A stretch of 12,782 nt of DNA from Dehalococcoidia bacterium (GCA_030643695.1 DAOWKM010000103.1:1-12782); one strand, 5' to 3'. Shown: positions 1 to 5,685, counted from the first letter of the stretch. Notes: generated by a model from the letters alone, not told the origin. Numbers and translations are program-made.

Positions 1-40
1 CGGAACAGGTCTTGGTATGGATATGCAAGTCTATTTTCAT
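1..40 (-). CDS. PHP-domain protein, first 13 codons only (runs off the left edge)
   Basis: An ATG at 38-40 opens a frame that runs off the window: MKIDLHIHTKTCS. The D-L-H-x-H-T pattern within the first ten residues is the N-terminal metal-binding motif of PHP-domain proteins, a family of metal-dependent phosphoesterases that includes histidinol phosphatases and nucleases. The two histidines (residues 6 and 8) would be metal ligands. The ATG lies two bases after the stop codon of the upstream kinase-like gene, so the two are probably cotranscribed and translationally coupled. Only the start is visible, so the subfamily cannot be named. Confidence 0.6.
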   Translation of the reverse strand, partial: MKIDLHIHTKTCS

Positions 41-42
41 CT

Positions 43-645
43 CTACTTCTTTTCCACGCTAATGATATACCAATCTTCAGGTGGGTCATACCGAGTATCA
101 ACGAGCAGGTGAATGATACTTAGGTGGGGATATAAGCTCTTCAGGTCATTCAGGTCCACTGCCTCAAACCTCTTTTTATTATTGAGATAGGCTTGCTCAG
201 TCAACGCATTTGATTCGTAACTCTCCCTGGTCCGCCTTAATATCCGCCTGATGGCTACCTCCTGCGGGCAGTCCGTTTGCAGGATAACGAAGGTCAAATT
301 GTGTTTAGCCGCTATTGCTGCTGCCTGTCTTCTTAATGACTGTGTAATGAAGGTGGCATCAAGGATTACACCATTACTACTTTTTAGAATCTCATCCGCC
401 TGTCGGAACACCTCGTCATAGACCATCGTTCGTTTGTCCATATTCGCCGCAACCTTTTCATCAAATATGTCCTCATTCTTCAGAACTTCCAGTCTAATCA
501 GGTCAGTCCGAAGGAGGGGATAGCCCTTAATCTTTGATACCTCCTCAGTGGTCTCCGTTTTCCAGGTGCCGGGAAGTCCGCAGGCGATAAGCAAAAACCC
601 AGTGCCTAGCTCACTTTCTATGAATTTGGCAAACGGCTCTTTCAA
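43..645 (-). CDS. COG0645-like P-loop kinase/ATPase with a degenerate Walker A
   Basis: A 200-residue P-loop protein resembling the COG0645 predicted kinase family, which often occurs next to or fused to COG2187 proteins. The P-loop is GLPGTWKT (residues 23-30), where the family normally has GLPGTGKS/T; the glycine before the lysine is a tryptophan. Later family-like features are intact: LLRTDLIR (44-51), VILDATF (93-99) and the arginine-rich RRILRR lid segment near 133-138. The start is a TTG at 643-645; a full AAGGAGG (plus-strand cctcctt, 654-660) sits 8 bases upstream, which decides this start. A promoter candidate lies just upstream. Its likely partner, the COG2187 gene, is 1.2 kb away beyond two nuclease-like genes. 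The substrate is unknown, and ATP binding may be impaired by the substitution. Confidence 0.75.
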   Translation of the reverse strand: MKEPFAKFIESELGTGFLLIACGLPGTWKTETTEEVSKIKGYPLLRTDLIRLEVLKNEDIFDEKVAANMDKRTMVYDEVFRQADEILKSSNGVILDATFITQSLRRQAAAIAAKHNLTFVILQTDCPQEVAIRRILRRTRESYESNALTEQAYLNNKKRFEAVDLNDLKSLYPHLSIIHLLVDTRYDPPEDWYIISVEKK

Positions 646-683
646 TTTATTCGCCTCCTTTATCGCTTGACATTATCATATTG

Positions 684-712
684 ATTATAACTATACGAAT
701 TCTCTCCGTCAT
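684..712 (-). promoter_or_regulatory. candidate promoter for the COG0645-like gene
   Basis: On the minus strand there is an exact TATAAT (684-689). It is preceded, after a 17-base spacer, by ATGACG (707-712), which matches 4 of 6 positions of the -35 consensus TTGACA. The -35-like hexamer lies inside a REP-like half-site (its ...gcaatgac... arm), so the repeat may supply part of the promoter. Predicted transcription would begin about 30 bases before the TTG start at 645. Confidence 0.4.
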
Positions 713-753
713 TGCGATTTCCCCCGTCATTGCGAGCAAAGCGAAGCAATCCC
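706..753 (+). repeat. REP-like palindromic repeat A
   Basis: A partial unit (gtcattgcga at 708-717) is followed by a full unit beginning gtcattgcgag (726-736) and ending gcgaagcaatcc at about 752. The arms attgc/gcaat can fold into a hairpin. The full unit abuts the stop codon of the GIY-YIG gene at 754. The same family recurs at 1055-1090 (opposite orientation) and 1158-1206 (same orientation). This sequence type is common between genes in many bacteria; one frame reads VIASEAKQS. Confidence 0.8.
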
Positions 754-1041
754 TCATAATTCCTCATACAAATCTCGCCATTCCTTATTCACACTATTGA
801 CTAACTCGATTTTCTTCTGTCTTGAACCACCCTTGAGCTGTTTCTCTCTCAAAATGGCATTCTCTATATCCTCAAACACTTCATAATACACAAGTTTAGT
901 AATGTTATATTTCTTAGTAAGTCCTTCAGCCAGTTTTTCCTTATGCTCATAAACCCTTCTTTTTAGGTCATTGGTAACGCCTGTATAAACTACGGTATTC
1001 CTTTTGTTGGTCATTATATAAATGTAGTACTGCCTATCCAT
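754..1041 (-). CDS. GIY-YIG nuclease, small single-domain (COG2827/YhbQ type)
   Basis: A 95-residue protein that is essentially one GIY-YIG domain. The GIY element appears as YYIYIMTN (residues 5-12) and the YIG element as VVYTGVTNDL (17-26). The conserved arginine is at 28/29, then YEHK (31-34), the probable metal-binding glutamate is E66 in ILREKQLKGG, and the C-terminal NKEWRDLYEEL is typical of the family. The length matches complete stand-alone members, so it looks intact. No strong Shine-Dalgarno precedes the ATG at 1039-1041, which lies close to an inverted palindrome. Family members cut or nick DNA as monomeric domains, but the cellular role of these short stand-alone proteins is unclear. 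The flanking inverted repeats suggest a link with repeat spread. Confidence 0.9.
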   Translation of the reverse strand: MDRQYYIYIMTNKRNTVVYTGVTNDLKRRVYEHKEKLAEGLTKKYNITKLVYYEVFEDIENAILREKQLKGGSRQKKIELVNSVNKEWRDLYEEL

Positions 1042-1054
1042 CTATGTTGTCTCT

Positions 1055-1090
1055 TGAGATTGCTTCGTCGCTGAGGCTCCTCGCAATGAC
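1055..1090 (-). repeat. REP-like palindromic repeat B (inverted relative to A)
   Basis: Read on the minus strand this is gtcattgcgagg...cgacgaagcaatctc, the same family as the units at 726-752 and 1178-1203 but in the opposite orientation and with about 7 extra central bases. It lies immediately upstream of the GIY-YIG start, so with repeat A it frames that gene as an inverted pair. Confidence 0.8.
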
Positions 1091-1106
1091 ATGAGAGAGT
1101 GACAAA

Positions 1107-1128
1107 AGCAAGTTAAAAAAGGCTTGCT
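1107..1128. repeat. small A-rich-loop hairpin
   Basis: The arms agcaag (1107-1112) and cttgct (1123-1128) flank a ttaaaaaagg loop. It lies between the GIY-YIG cassette and the next palindrome. It has no U-tract on the minus-strand transcript, so a terminator role is weak. Otherwise the 1091-1157 stretch holds nothing I can assign. Confidence 0.25.
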
Positions 1129-1157
1129 AACTTACCCCAGCCTTGTTAATTTAACAC

Positions 1158-1230
1158 CGTCATTGCGAGTTCTCCCTGTCATTGCGAGTGAAGCGAAGCA
1201 ATCTCTAATAGTTCTTCATACAAGTGCCGC
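1158..1230 (-). pseudogene. REP-like repeat C with decayed 3' end of a second GIY-YIG gene
   Basis: The layout copies repeat A: a half unit gtcattgcgag (1159-1169), a short ttctccct-type linker, then a full unit (1178-1203). Similarity continues past the palindrome for over 20 bases into what, in the intact copy, is the end of the GIY-YIG gene. Read on the minus strand, about 1229-1206 gives RHLYEELL, beside WRDLYEEL at the intact gene's C-terminus. Roughly 27 of 35 bases match across this stretch. The rest of the gene is gone, replaced by the end of the neighbouring nuclease-like gene. Confidence 0.5.
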
Positions 1231-1276
1231 CTTCGCCATCTTCAATAATCTTCACTCCCAGTTGTTGCGGCTGTAT

Positions 1277-1825
1277 TTACCATTGTTCCTGTTCCGCCTT
1301 CACAAATAGTTGGATAGTCCGAAGGGTGTCATCCGTGAAATATGTCTTTGTATCACGCCAAGTCTCAGCAATCTCCCTCAATATTTCTCGAAAATCCCAA
1401 AGGATTATACCTTCACGATCTGCTTGCTCCTTTGCTTTCTCATCCCACCCCCAAGTCACGATGACTTTTGAATAATTACCCCCTTTGAAGCCATATTTTC
1501 TAAGCTCAGTGAGTACCTCTCGTGCCCCAAACTTCCGATATATAAAATACCCGATAGTTCTTCTCTGACCAGCTTGTTTAGTACGTTCCTTAAGTTTTTC
1601 GGGTGAAAACGGATTAGCTGTTAGCTTCGAGTATGCACCTGAAATAGAAACACCGCTTTCGACATGATAGCGTTTAAGTCCTTCATCAGATGAAGCTTCT
1701 ACCGCAAGAAGATCAATCTCATATTGCCCTGAACATTTAATATTTGAGATCGTAAACCAACCTTTCACATAGCGACAATAGGACTCTACGATTTTCTCAG
1801 TAGTTTCCACCAGACCATCCTCCAT
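1277..1825 (-). CDS. hypothetical protein, possible PD-(D/E)XK nuclease fold
   Basis: A 182-residue protein I cannot name. Its first third looks like a restriction-endonuclease fold: a helix with E14, then QYEIDLLAVE (residues 34-43) giving a candidate catalytic D38, and YHVESGVS (53-60) giving E56. The usual lysine of the E-x-K motif is absent (E56-S57-G58), so catalysis is doubtful. The second half (IVTWGWDEKAKEQADREGIILW) resembles the terminal strand-helix-strand of such folds. The ATG at 1823-1825 has no close Shine-Dalgarno. A GTG at 1808-1810 (codon 6) has GGAGG 8 bases upstream and may be the real start. After the TAA the same frame continues for 23 sense codons to a TAG at 1205-1207, overlapping the repeat-C remnant. 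It sits between the COG2187 gene and the GIY-YIG cassette. Confidence 0.65.
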   Translation of the reverse strand: MEDGLVETTEKIVESYCRYVKGWFTISNIKCSGQYEIDLLAVEASSDEGLKRYHVESGVSISGAYSKLTANPFSPEKLKERTKQAGQRRTIGYFIYRKFGAREVLTELRKYGFKGGNYSKVIVTWGWDEKAKEQADREGIILWDFREILREIAETWRDTKTYFTDDTLRTIQLFVKAEQEQW

Positions 1826-1908
1826 CTAGCTGTAATGTCATATAACCTCCATATAGCTGAACTCAGAATTCATCCAATCCGATTTATTTCACCCCATTTT
1901 CTATTACA

Positions 1909-2910
1909 TCATATATACGATTCGGCAAGCTTGAAATACCCCTTGGCTATAGCTAAAACTTTTATCTTTTCCTCTTCTGAAATATAGGGGTCATCGAGCT
2001 TGAAGCTCTCTACCTTCCCTCGCACATAAGCCCGGTAACATTTATAGAAATTAAGCAGCTTTAGTAGCTCCTCATCCCTGCTTTCACCTACATAGGCGGT
2101 AACAAAGCTACGCGATAGGTCAGCCCGCCCATAATGGTCTAAATCCATAGCCAGAAAGGCAACCTCTGAGGCGACATCGCAATACCTAAACCTATCATTA
2201 AATTCTATGCAATCGTAGATACAGATGTCATCAGTAAAGCAAATATGAGCAGCGTGGAGGTCTCCGTGGCAGTCCCTTATTCTGCCATCCGCTATTCTTT
2301 TTTGAAATAGAGGGGCATTTCTACTAGTAAAGCGAGCAGTATAATCCTTGATGCGCTGATATTCATCCCAGGAAATGATGTTGCCAATGTATTTTTCTGT
2401 CTGGGTAAAATTCTCATCAGTATTTTGAGTGATAGTATCAAGACTGCCAAAGGCACTGATGGTGGCATTGGTCTCAGCCTTTTGGTGGAAGTTAGTCAGC
2501 TTTTGGGCTACTCTGGTTACCATTTCTGATGACACTTGATTATTAGCCAGCAGCACATTCATCATAGCTTCCTGAGGGAGACGGCGCATCTTCACCGCAT
2601 ACTCTATAGCTTTGCCCTGAGCTTCCAGGAAAATATCACCCTTGTCCCCGGTTATTGGCACTACCCCTAAATAAACCTCAGAGCAAAGGCGTCGGTTAAG
2701 TTCAACCTCCCGCTGGCAATAAAATTGGCGTCTGTCTAAGGTGGTATAGTCCAGGTAGCCCAGATTTACCGGCTTCTTCACCTTATATACATAGTCATCG
2801 GTCAGGAAGACAAATGACATTTGGGTCTGCACTAACTCTACCTTTTGTGGAGAATCAGGATAGGCTTTCGGGTCTAGCAGAGCTTGAACCATCTCTGGTA
2901 ATTTCGGCAT
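1909..2910 (-). CDS. COG2187 family, aminoglycoside-phosphotransferase-like kinase
   Basis: A 333-residue protein of the kinase-like COG2187 family, related to APH phosphotransferases. The N-terminal part has VYKVKKPVNLGYLDY (residues 41-55), where the lysines correspond to the nucleotide-binding strand. The catalytic loop is CHGDLHAAHI (214-223). The following IEFNDRFRYCDVASEVAFLAMDLD (235-258) carries the metal-binding acidic residues and the conserved R-x-x-D. In many genomes this domain is fused to, or next to, a COG0645 P-loop kinase; here the likely partner lies at 43-645. The ATG at 2908-2910 follows a modest AGGTGGG. Twenty-two bases separate it from plsY. The physiological substrate is unknown; antibiotic resistance should not be assumed from the fold. 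Confidence 0.85.
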   Translation of the reverse strand: MPKLPEMVQALLDPKAYPDSPQKVELVQTQMSFVFLTDDYVYKVKKPVNLGYLDYTTLDRRQFYCQREVELNRRLCSEVYLGVVPITGDKGDIFLEAQGKAIEYAVKMRRLPQEAMMNVLLANNQVSSEMVTRVAQKLTNFHQKAETNATISAFGSLDTITQNTDENFTQTEKYIGNIISWDEYQRIKDYTARFTSRNAPLFQKRIADGRIRDCHGDLHAAHICFTDDICIYDCIEFNDRFRYCDVASEVAFLAMDLDHYGRADLSRSFVTAYVGESRDEELLKLLNFYKCYRAYVRGKVESFKLDDPYISEEEKIKVLAIAKGYFKLAESYI

Positions 2911-2932
2911 CTTCCCACCTTGAGCCCTACTT

Positions 2933-3622
2933 CTAACGGTTGGCTAACCCTCTAATATAAGCTCTAACCCTCTCAATATGTTTTATTAATACCAAAACAA
3001 TTGCTGCCAGAGCCGGGAGGAATACCTCGGGACCAAAGAAATAGAGGGGAACCAGGGCAATAGCCAGTCCGCCTACTCTCCCTGCCACCTGAGAGCCAAC
3101 CACCGAAAATACCTTAGAGAACTTACCCCAGTTTATTCTGGCTACCAGTAAATACTGAAATAGAAAAATTGAAAGCAAGAGAGTCCCCAGCCCAATGAGG
3201 AAAGCGAGTGGATTTAAGGCCAGCACGACTCCACCCAAAGAGGATATCCCCCTTCCCCCCTCCTTAAACTTAAAGAAAAGGGAATAATTATGACCCAGAA
3301 CCACAAAAAAGCTAGCAACTATCAACGCCGGTAGTAGGTCATAGTTCAAGAAGCTCAGCCATCTAGCTACAAAGACAGCTAATACTCCCTTCCCTATATC
3401 GCCGACTAGGGCTAGAACAAATCCAGTTATGCCTAGTTTAGTCGATTTCTCAGTCCGGATTAGGCGGTAAGCATTCATTGCCCCTATGTTACCCGACCCG
3501 GCGAGCCTAATGTCTCTCCCTATCATTCCCCTAGTTACGAAATAGGCAGTAGGGATGGAACCCAAGAAATAACAAATAATAGCAATCAAAATTAGCCAGA
3601 GGTTACTTTCTATAGGATTCAT
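2933..3622 (-). CDS. plsY: glycerol-3-phosphate acyltransferase PlsY-like, divergent
   Basis: A 229-residue integral membrane protein with several strongly hydrophobic segments (for example residues 8-20, 66-86 and 97-110). PlsY transfers an acyl group from acyl phosphate to glycerol-3-phosphate, the first step of phospholipid synthesis. Three family motifs are recognisable: GSIPTAYF (21-28); R39 with GSGNIGAMN (42-50); and GH (110-111) followed by FKEGGRGISS (119-128). D75/K78 in DIGKG also fits. The third motif departs from the usual GHxxPxFLxFKGGKGVAT: the proline is missing, an E is inserted and K is R. It may therefore be a divergent paralogue with a shifted role. GGGAGG (plus-strand cctccc, 3630-3635) lies inside the end of the preceding NTPase gene, and the ATG directly follows that gene's TAA, so translation is coupled. 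Confidence 0.85.
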   Translation of the reverse strand: MNPIESNLWLILIAIICYFLGSIPTAYFVTRGMIGRDIRLAGSGNIGAMNAYRLIRTEKSTKLGITGFVLALVGDIGKGVLAVFVARWLSFLNYDLLPALIVASFFVVLGHNYSLFFKFKEGGRGISSLGGVVLALNPLAFLIGLGTLLLSIFLFQYLLVARINWGKFSKVFSVVGSQVAGRVGGLAIALVPLYFFGPEVFLPALAAIVLVLIKHIERVRAYIRGLANR

Positions 3623-4153
3623 TTAAAAACCTCCCATTTCAGCTTCTAACCATTCCAGTAACCCTTCTAACACCTGGTGGTAATTGGTTCGGGTTACAGT
3701 TATTAAATTTACCTGAGGCTTTTGCTTAATAGCATCTGCCCATGGGTTGGCGTTGAGCATAATAGTTCCTAAAACCTTCTTCCCGCTGTCAACTATCTGT
3801 AAAATGACTTCCCTGAAGTTAGCCGAAAGTAGTTCCATCTTCCCGATTTCGTCAACAACTACTATATCACATTGCTGGGCTGCCTGACGCAGGGCAGAAA
3901 CGCCTATCCGGTCTAAGCTATCAATGTCAACTCCATACTTACTCACCTGATACGGACTGTGAATATCAATATGAGCCAGTATGGCATCCTGACCGTCCAA
4001 GGTAACCAGCCTGAAGCCCTTCCTTAACCCTTGGGTTCTTATTTCCTCAGTGTAAAAACCGCCGGCTTTATCCCCCAACCTGGCTACCACTTGCTTGATA
4101 AGGCTGGTTTTCCCTGTCCCCGGTTTGCCAGTGAGCAAATAGACTTGCTTCAT
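3623..4153 (-). CDS. THEP1-like nucleoside-triphosphatase (COG1618)
   Basis: A 176-residue P-loop NTPase. Walker A is GKPGTGKT (residues 9-16), followed by the family-typical GGFYTEEIR (31-39), and Walker B is IVVVDEIGKMEL (97-108). This order and spacing match the THEP1/COG1618 family, small enzymes that hydrolyse NTPs in vitro and are common in archaea and thermophilic bacteria. Human NTPCR is a distant relative. The cellular role is not settled. The length is that of a complete member. The ATG at 4151-4153 has only a weak upstream purine stretch. Its TAA is immediately followed by the plsY ATG, and its last codons contain the plsY Shine-Dalgarno. Confidence 0.9.
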   Translation of the reverse strand: MKQVYLLTGKPGTGKTSLIKQVVARLGDKAGGFYTEEIRTQGLRKGFRLVTLDGQDAILAHIDIHSPYQVSKYGVDIDSLDRIGVSALRQAAQQCDIVVVDEIGKMELLSANFREVILQIVDSGKKVLGTIMLNANPWADAIKQKPQVNLITVTRTNYHQVLEGLLEWLEAEMGGF

Positions 4154-4170
4154 TAAACTCTTATGCTATT

Positions 4171-4263
4171 TTAGACTAGAGCTTTCTCCGCCTTTCTTTT
4201 TGCCTCCAGCTTCTTTCTCTTACGCCGATGCTTAAGGACGGCTACCCTTCTCCTTTTATTCAT
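4171..4263 (-). CDS. 30-residue lysine/arginine-rich protein
   Basis: A short frame from ATG (4261-4263) to TAA (4171-4173) encodes 30 residues beginning MNKRRRVAVLKHRRKRKK and ending EKALV. About half the residues are K or R. The composition and the KHRRKRKKL core resemble very small ribosome-associated basic proteins such as the AURKAIP1/COX24 (mS38-like) domain found in some bacteria; this assignment is an inference from pattern only. It lies exactly in the gap between the DUF6485 gene (20 bases upstream) and the NTPase gene (17 bases downstream), on the same strand. The Shine-Dalgarno is weak, and GTG at 4264-4266 is an alternative start. Confidence 0.55.
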   Translation of the reverse strand: MNKRRRVAVLKHRRKRKKLEAKRKAEKALV

Positions 4264-4283
4264 CACCAGTAATATAACCCAAA

Positions 4284-4502
4284 TTAGCCTTTATTGCCAC
4301 CTTTAGCCTTGTCAGCGAAGACCTCTACAAACTTGGCAAAGGAGCGGTCGTAGGTCCTTTCTACCTCGAGGGGAAAGACGCAGGCGGGAAGCTCATCAAA
4401 CTTCAGATGATATGAGATGCATTCACAACACTTGCCCTTCCTAGAGCATGGCTCATAGGTGCAGGGGCATCTGGCTTTATTGACCTCAATCTGGCATTCC
4501 AT
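4284..4502 (-). CDS. DUF6485 family Cys-rich small protein
   Basis: A 72-residue protein with eight cysteines in its first 41 positions (C3, C12, C14, C19, C25, C26, C28, C41). It begins MECQIEVNKARCPCTY, continues GKCCECISYHLK and LPACVFP, and ends in an acidic/aromatic helix with TYDRSFAKFVE. This layout matches what I know of the DUF6485 family, small proteins of anaerobic bacteria with no established function. The cysteine clusters suggest zinc or iron-sulfur binding. The ATG at 4500-4502 is preceded by AGGAGGAG (plus-strand ctcctcct, 4513-4520), about 10-12 bases away. It is the first gene after the hairpin-rich spacer and may head the unit that runs on to plsY. Confidence 0.8.
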   Translation of the reverse strand: MECQIEVNKARCPCTYEPCSRKGKCCECISYHLKFDELPACVFPLEVERTYDRSFAKFVEVFADKAKGGNKG

Positions 4503-4546
4503 TCGTAGTTTTCTCCTCCTGATTGTTTGTCAACCTATCCCCCCGA

Positions 4547-4572
4547 CCCCCTTCCCTTAATAAAGGAGGGGG
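4547..4572. repeat. imperfect GC-rich hairpin
   Basis: An outer stem of five C (4547-4551) can pair with five G (4568-4572), and an inner cctt/aagg stem (4555-4558/4563-4566) closes an aata loop. It forms part of the 4503-4651 spacer between the MetE-like gene and the DUF6485 gene. There is no U-tract on the minus transcript, so it is not a classic terminator. Confidence 0.4.
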
Positions 4573-4583
4573 GAGTGTAAGTA

Positions 4584-4606
4584 AGAGAGGGGTGAAGCCC
4601 CTCTCT
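4584..4606. repeat. perfect 9-bp stem hairpin, interspersed-repeat type
   Basis: The arms agagagggg (4584-4592) and cccctctct (4598-4606) are exact complements around a tgaag loop. A related hairpin with an aggggcttcgcccct core occurs at 12252-12266 in the other orientation, with similar flanks ending in a run of C. This suggests a dispersed intergenic element. It lies beyond the MetE-like stop codon and could slow or protect the 3' end, but it lacks a following U-tract. Confidence 0.5.
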
Positions 4607-4651
4607 AAAATCTCTCCCCCAAGCAGGGAGTAAAGGGGAAAATGATAACAA

Positions 4652-5680
4652 CTACATATAGCTTTTTCTTATCTTTATGGATAGCTCAGCCAGTAACTCA
4701 AGGGCTCGGGCTGATGCCTCCCTAGTAGCTATAGAGCCTAGCCCACAGCTAGGGGTAAGCAGCCCTTGGGCTACCAACTGCTTGAAGGGGGTGCCCTTTC
4801 TGGTAAAGGGTGCCATCGCCTCCTGCAGACGGTCTTTGAGGCTGGCTACCGTTTCCTTAGCTAGTGCCTCTTCATCGTTAGGGATAATCCCCCAGGCAAT
4901 AGTGCCATCCCTATCCAGAAATTTTTTTATTTCAGCGGGATAGAGCGATAGCGACTGAGCGTAGTTATAAGCATCAAAACTTATGATGTCAGTGCTAGTA
5001 TCCAGTAGGACTGACCAATCAGTATTGCCGCAGCAATGGACTCCTTTAAGTCCGTTAATCCCGTTAAACACCTCTTCCAGCAAGCTGATAACCCTTTCCT
5101 TGGATAATAAGACGCCGACTGAGCCGAAGGCAGCCATATATGGTTCGTCAACAAAGATAATAGTATTCCTGGAGAGTTTAGATAGTGCCTTTTCCTGCCA
5201 GCTTGCCTTTAGCCTGAGCAGCTTAGCTACCGCATCACCCAGGGCATCATCATAGATTATAGCTCGGTGGCTATCATCGGTTACGGTCAACCCCCAGGTA
5301 ACTGGTCCTGTAATTTGCCCCTTAACTGCCAGAGGTGATAGGTTAGTCAGAGCTAGGAAGTTGTGGAGACCGGCAGCATACTCAGGGCTGACGGGATATT
5401 TATCAATATTATTTTCCAGATAGGCAGCATAGAGCTTCTCCAGTGGCTTTGTTAAATCCAGGGAGCGGTCTATATAGATGCTTTTCTCCCTGATCACCAC
5501 CCCGGGGAAACCCTGGCTGAACTGGACATACATATTTTCCAGGAAGGAGCGTTTGGGTAACTGGGGCCAGGCGGGGACATCTTTTAGGTAGCGGATGACC
5601 TGGGAGCATGCCTCAGCCGGGTCAGTATGGGGCATACTGCCAATAATGGTCGGTAGGCAGCCAAATTCTATATTAGGCAT
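4652..5680 (-). CDS. MetE/UROD-superfamily protein, possible folate-independent methionine synthase
   Basis: A 342-residue single-barrel protein resembling the C-terminal catalytic half of cobalamin-independent methionine synthase; the N-terminal half of true MetE is absent. Visible signatures are GSMPHTD (residues 14-20), QLPKRSFLENMYVQF (40-54), GQITGPVTW (121-129) and VDEPY (177-181). The zinc-site candidates are H215 and C217 in GVHCCGN and C312 in TPSCGLGS; the usual glutamate ligand region has D236. Short MetE-type enzymes are known to make methionine from methyl donors such as methylcobalamin rather than methylfolate. This one differs from those I recall, so the methyl donor or even the reaction is uncertain. 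It starts 5 bases after mtnP with little Shine-Dalgarno, implying coupling and supporting a role in methionine metabolism. Confidence 0.75.
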   Translation of the reverse strand: MPNIEFGCLPTIIGSMPHTDPAEACSQVIRYLKDVPAWPQLPKRSFLENMYVQFSQGFPGVVIREKSIYIDRSLDLTKPLEKLYAAYLENNIDKYPVSPEYAAGLHNFLALTNLSPLAVKGQITGPVTWGLTVTDDSHRAIIYDDALGDAVAKLLRLKASWQEKALSKLSRNTIIFVDEPYMAAFGSVGVLLSKERVISLLEEVFNGINGLKGVHCCGNTDWSVLLDTSTDIISFDAYNYAQSLSLYPAEIKKFLDRDGTIAWGIIPNDEEALAKETVASLKDRLQEAMAPFTRKGTPFKQLVAQGLLTPSCGLGSIATREASARALELLAELSIKIRKSYM

Positions 5681-5685
5681 AAATG

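Larger units (their letters stand above)
726..1090 (-). mobile_element. candidate 365-bp GIY-YIG cassette with terminal inverted repeats
   Basis: The interval begins with gtcattgcgag (726-736) and ends with its exact reverse complement ctcgcaatgac (1080-1090). It contains only one gene, a small GIY-YIG nuclease that starts 49 bases inside the right end and stops at the inner edge of the left palindrome. A decayed 3' end of a similar unit lies at 1158-1230. I see no clear target-site duplication. That the nuclease mobilises the repeats is inference; it could also be a gene merely flanked by common palindromes. Confidence 0.45.

Noticed and set aside
706..1206. CRISPR array
   Set aside because: The repeats are palindromes in mixed orientation with irregular spacing, not regularly spaced direct repeats.
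1124..1309. Plus-strand open frame containing VIASEAKQS
   Set aside because: This is a translation of the REP-like palindrome and the overlapping nuclease-like gene; no ribosome-binding site and no protein-like remainder.
1909..2910. Aminoglycoside resistance gene
   Set aside because: The fold is shared, but the N-terminal YKVKKPVNLGYLDY and overall layout match the COG2187 housekeeping-type family rather than resistance enzymes.
4505..4533. TTGACA (minus strand, 4528-4533) as a -35 for the DUF6485 gene
   Set aside because: The matching -10 position reads AACTAC, and the start of transcription would fall at or inside the start codon, past the Shine-Dalgarno.
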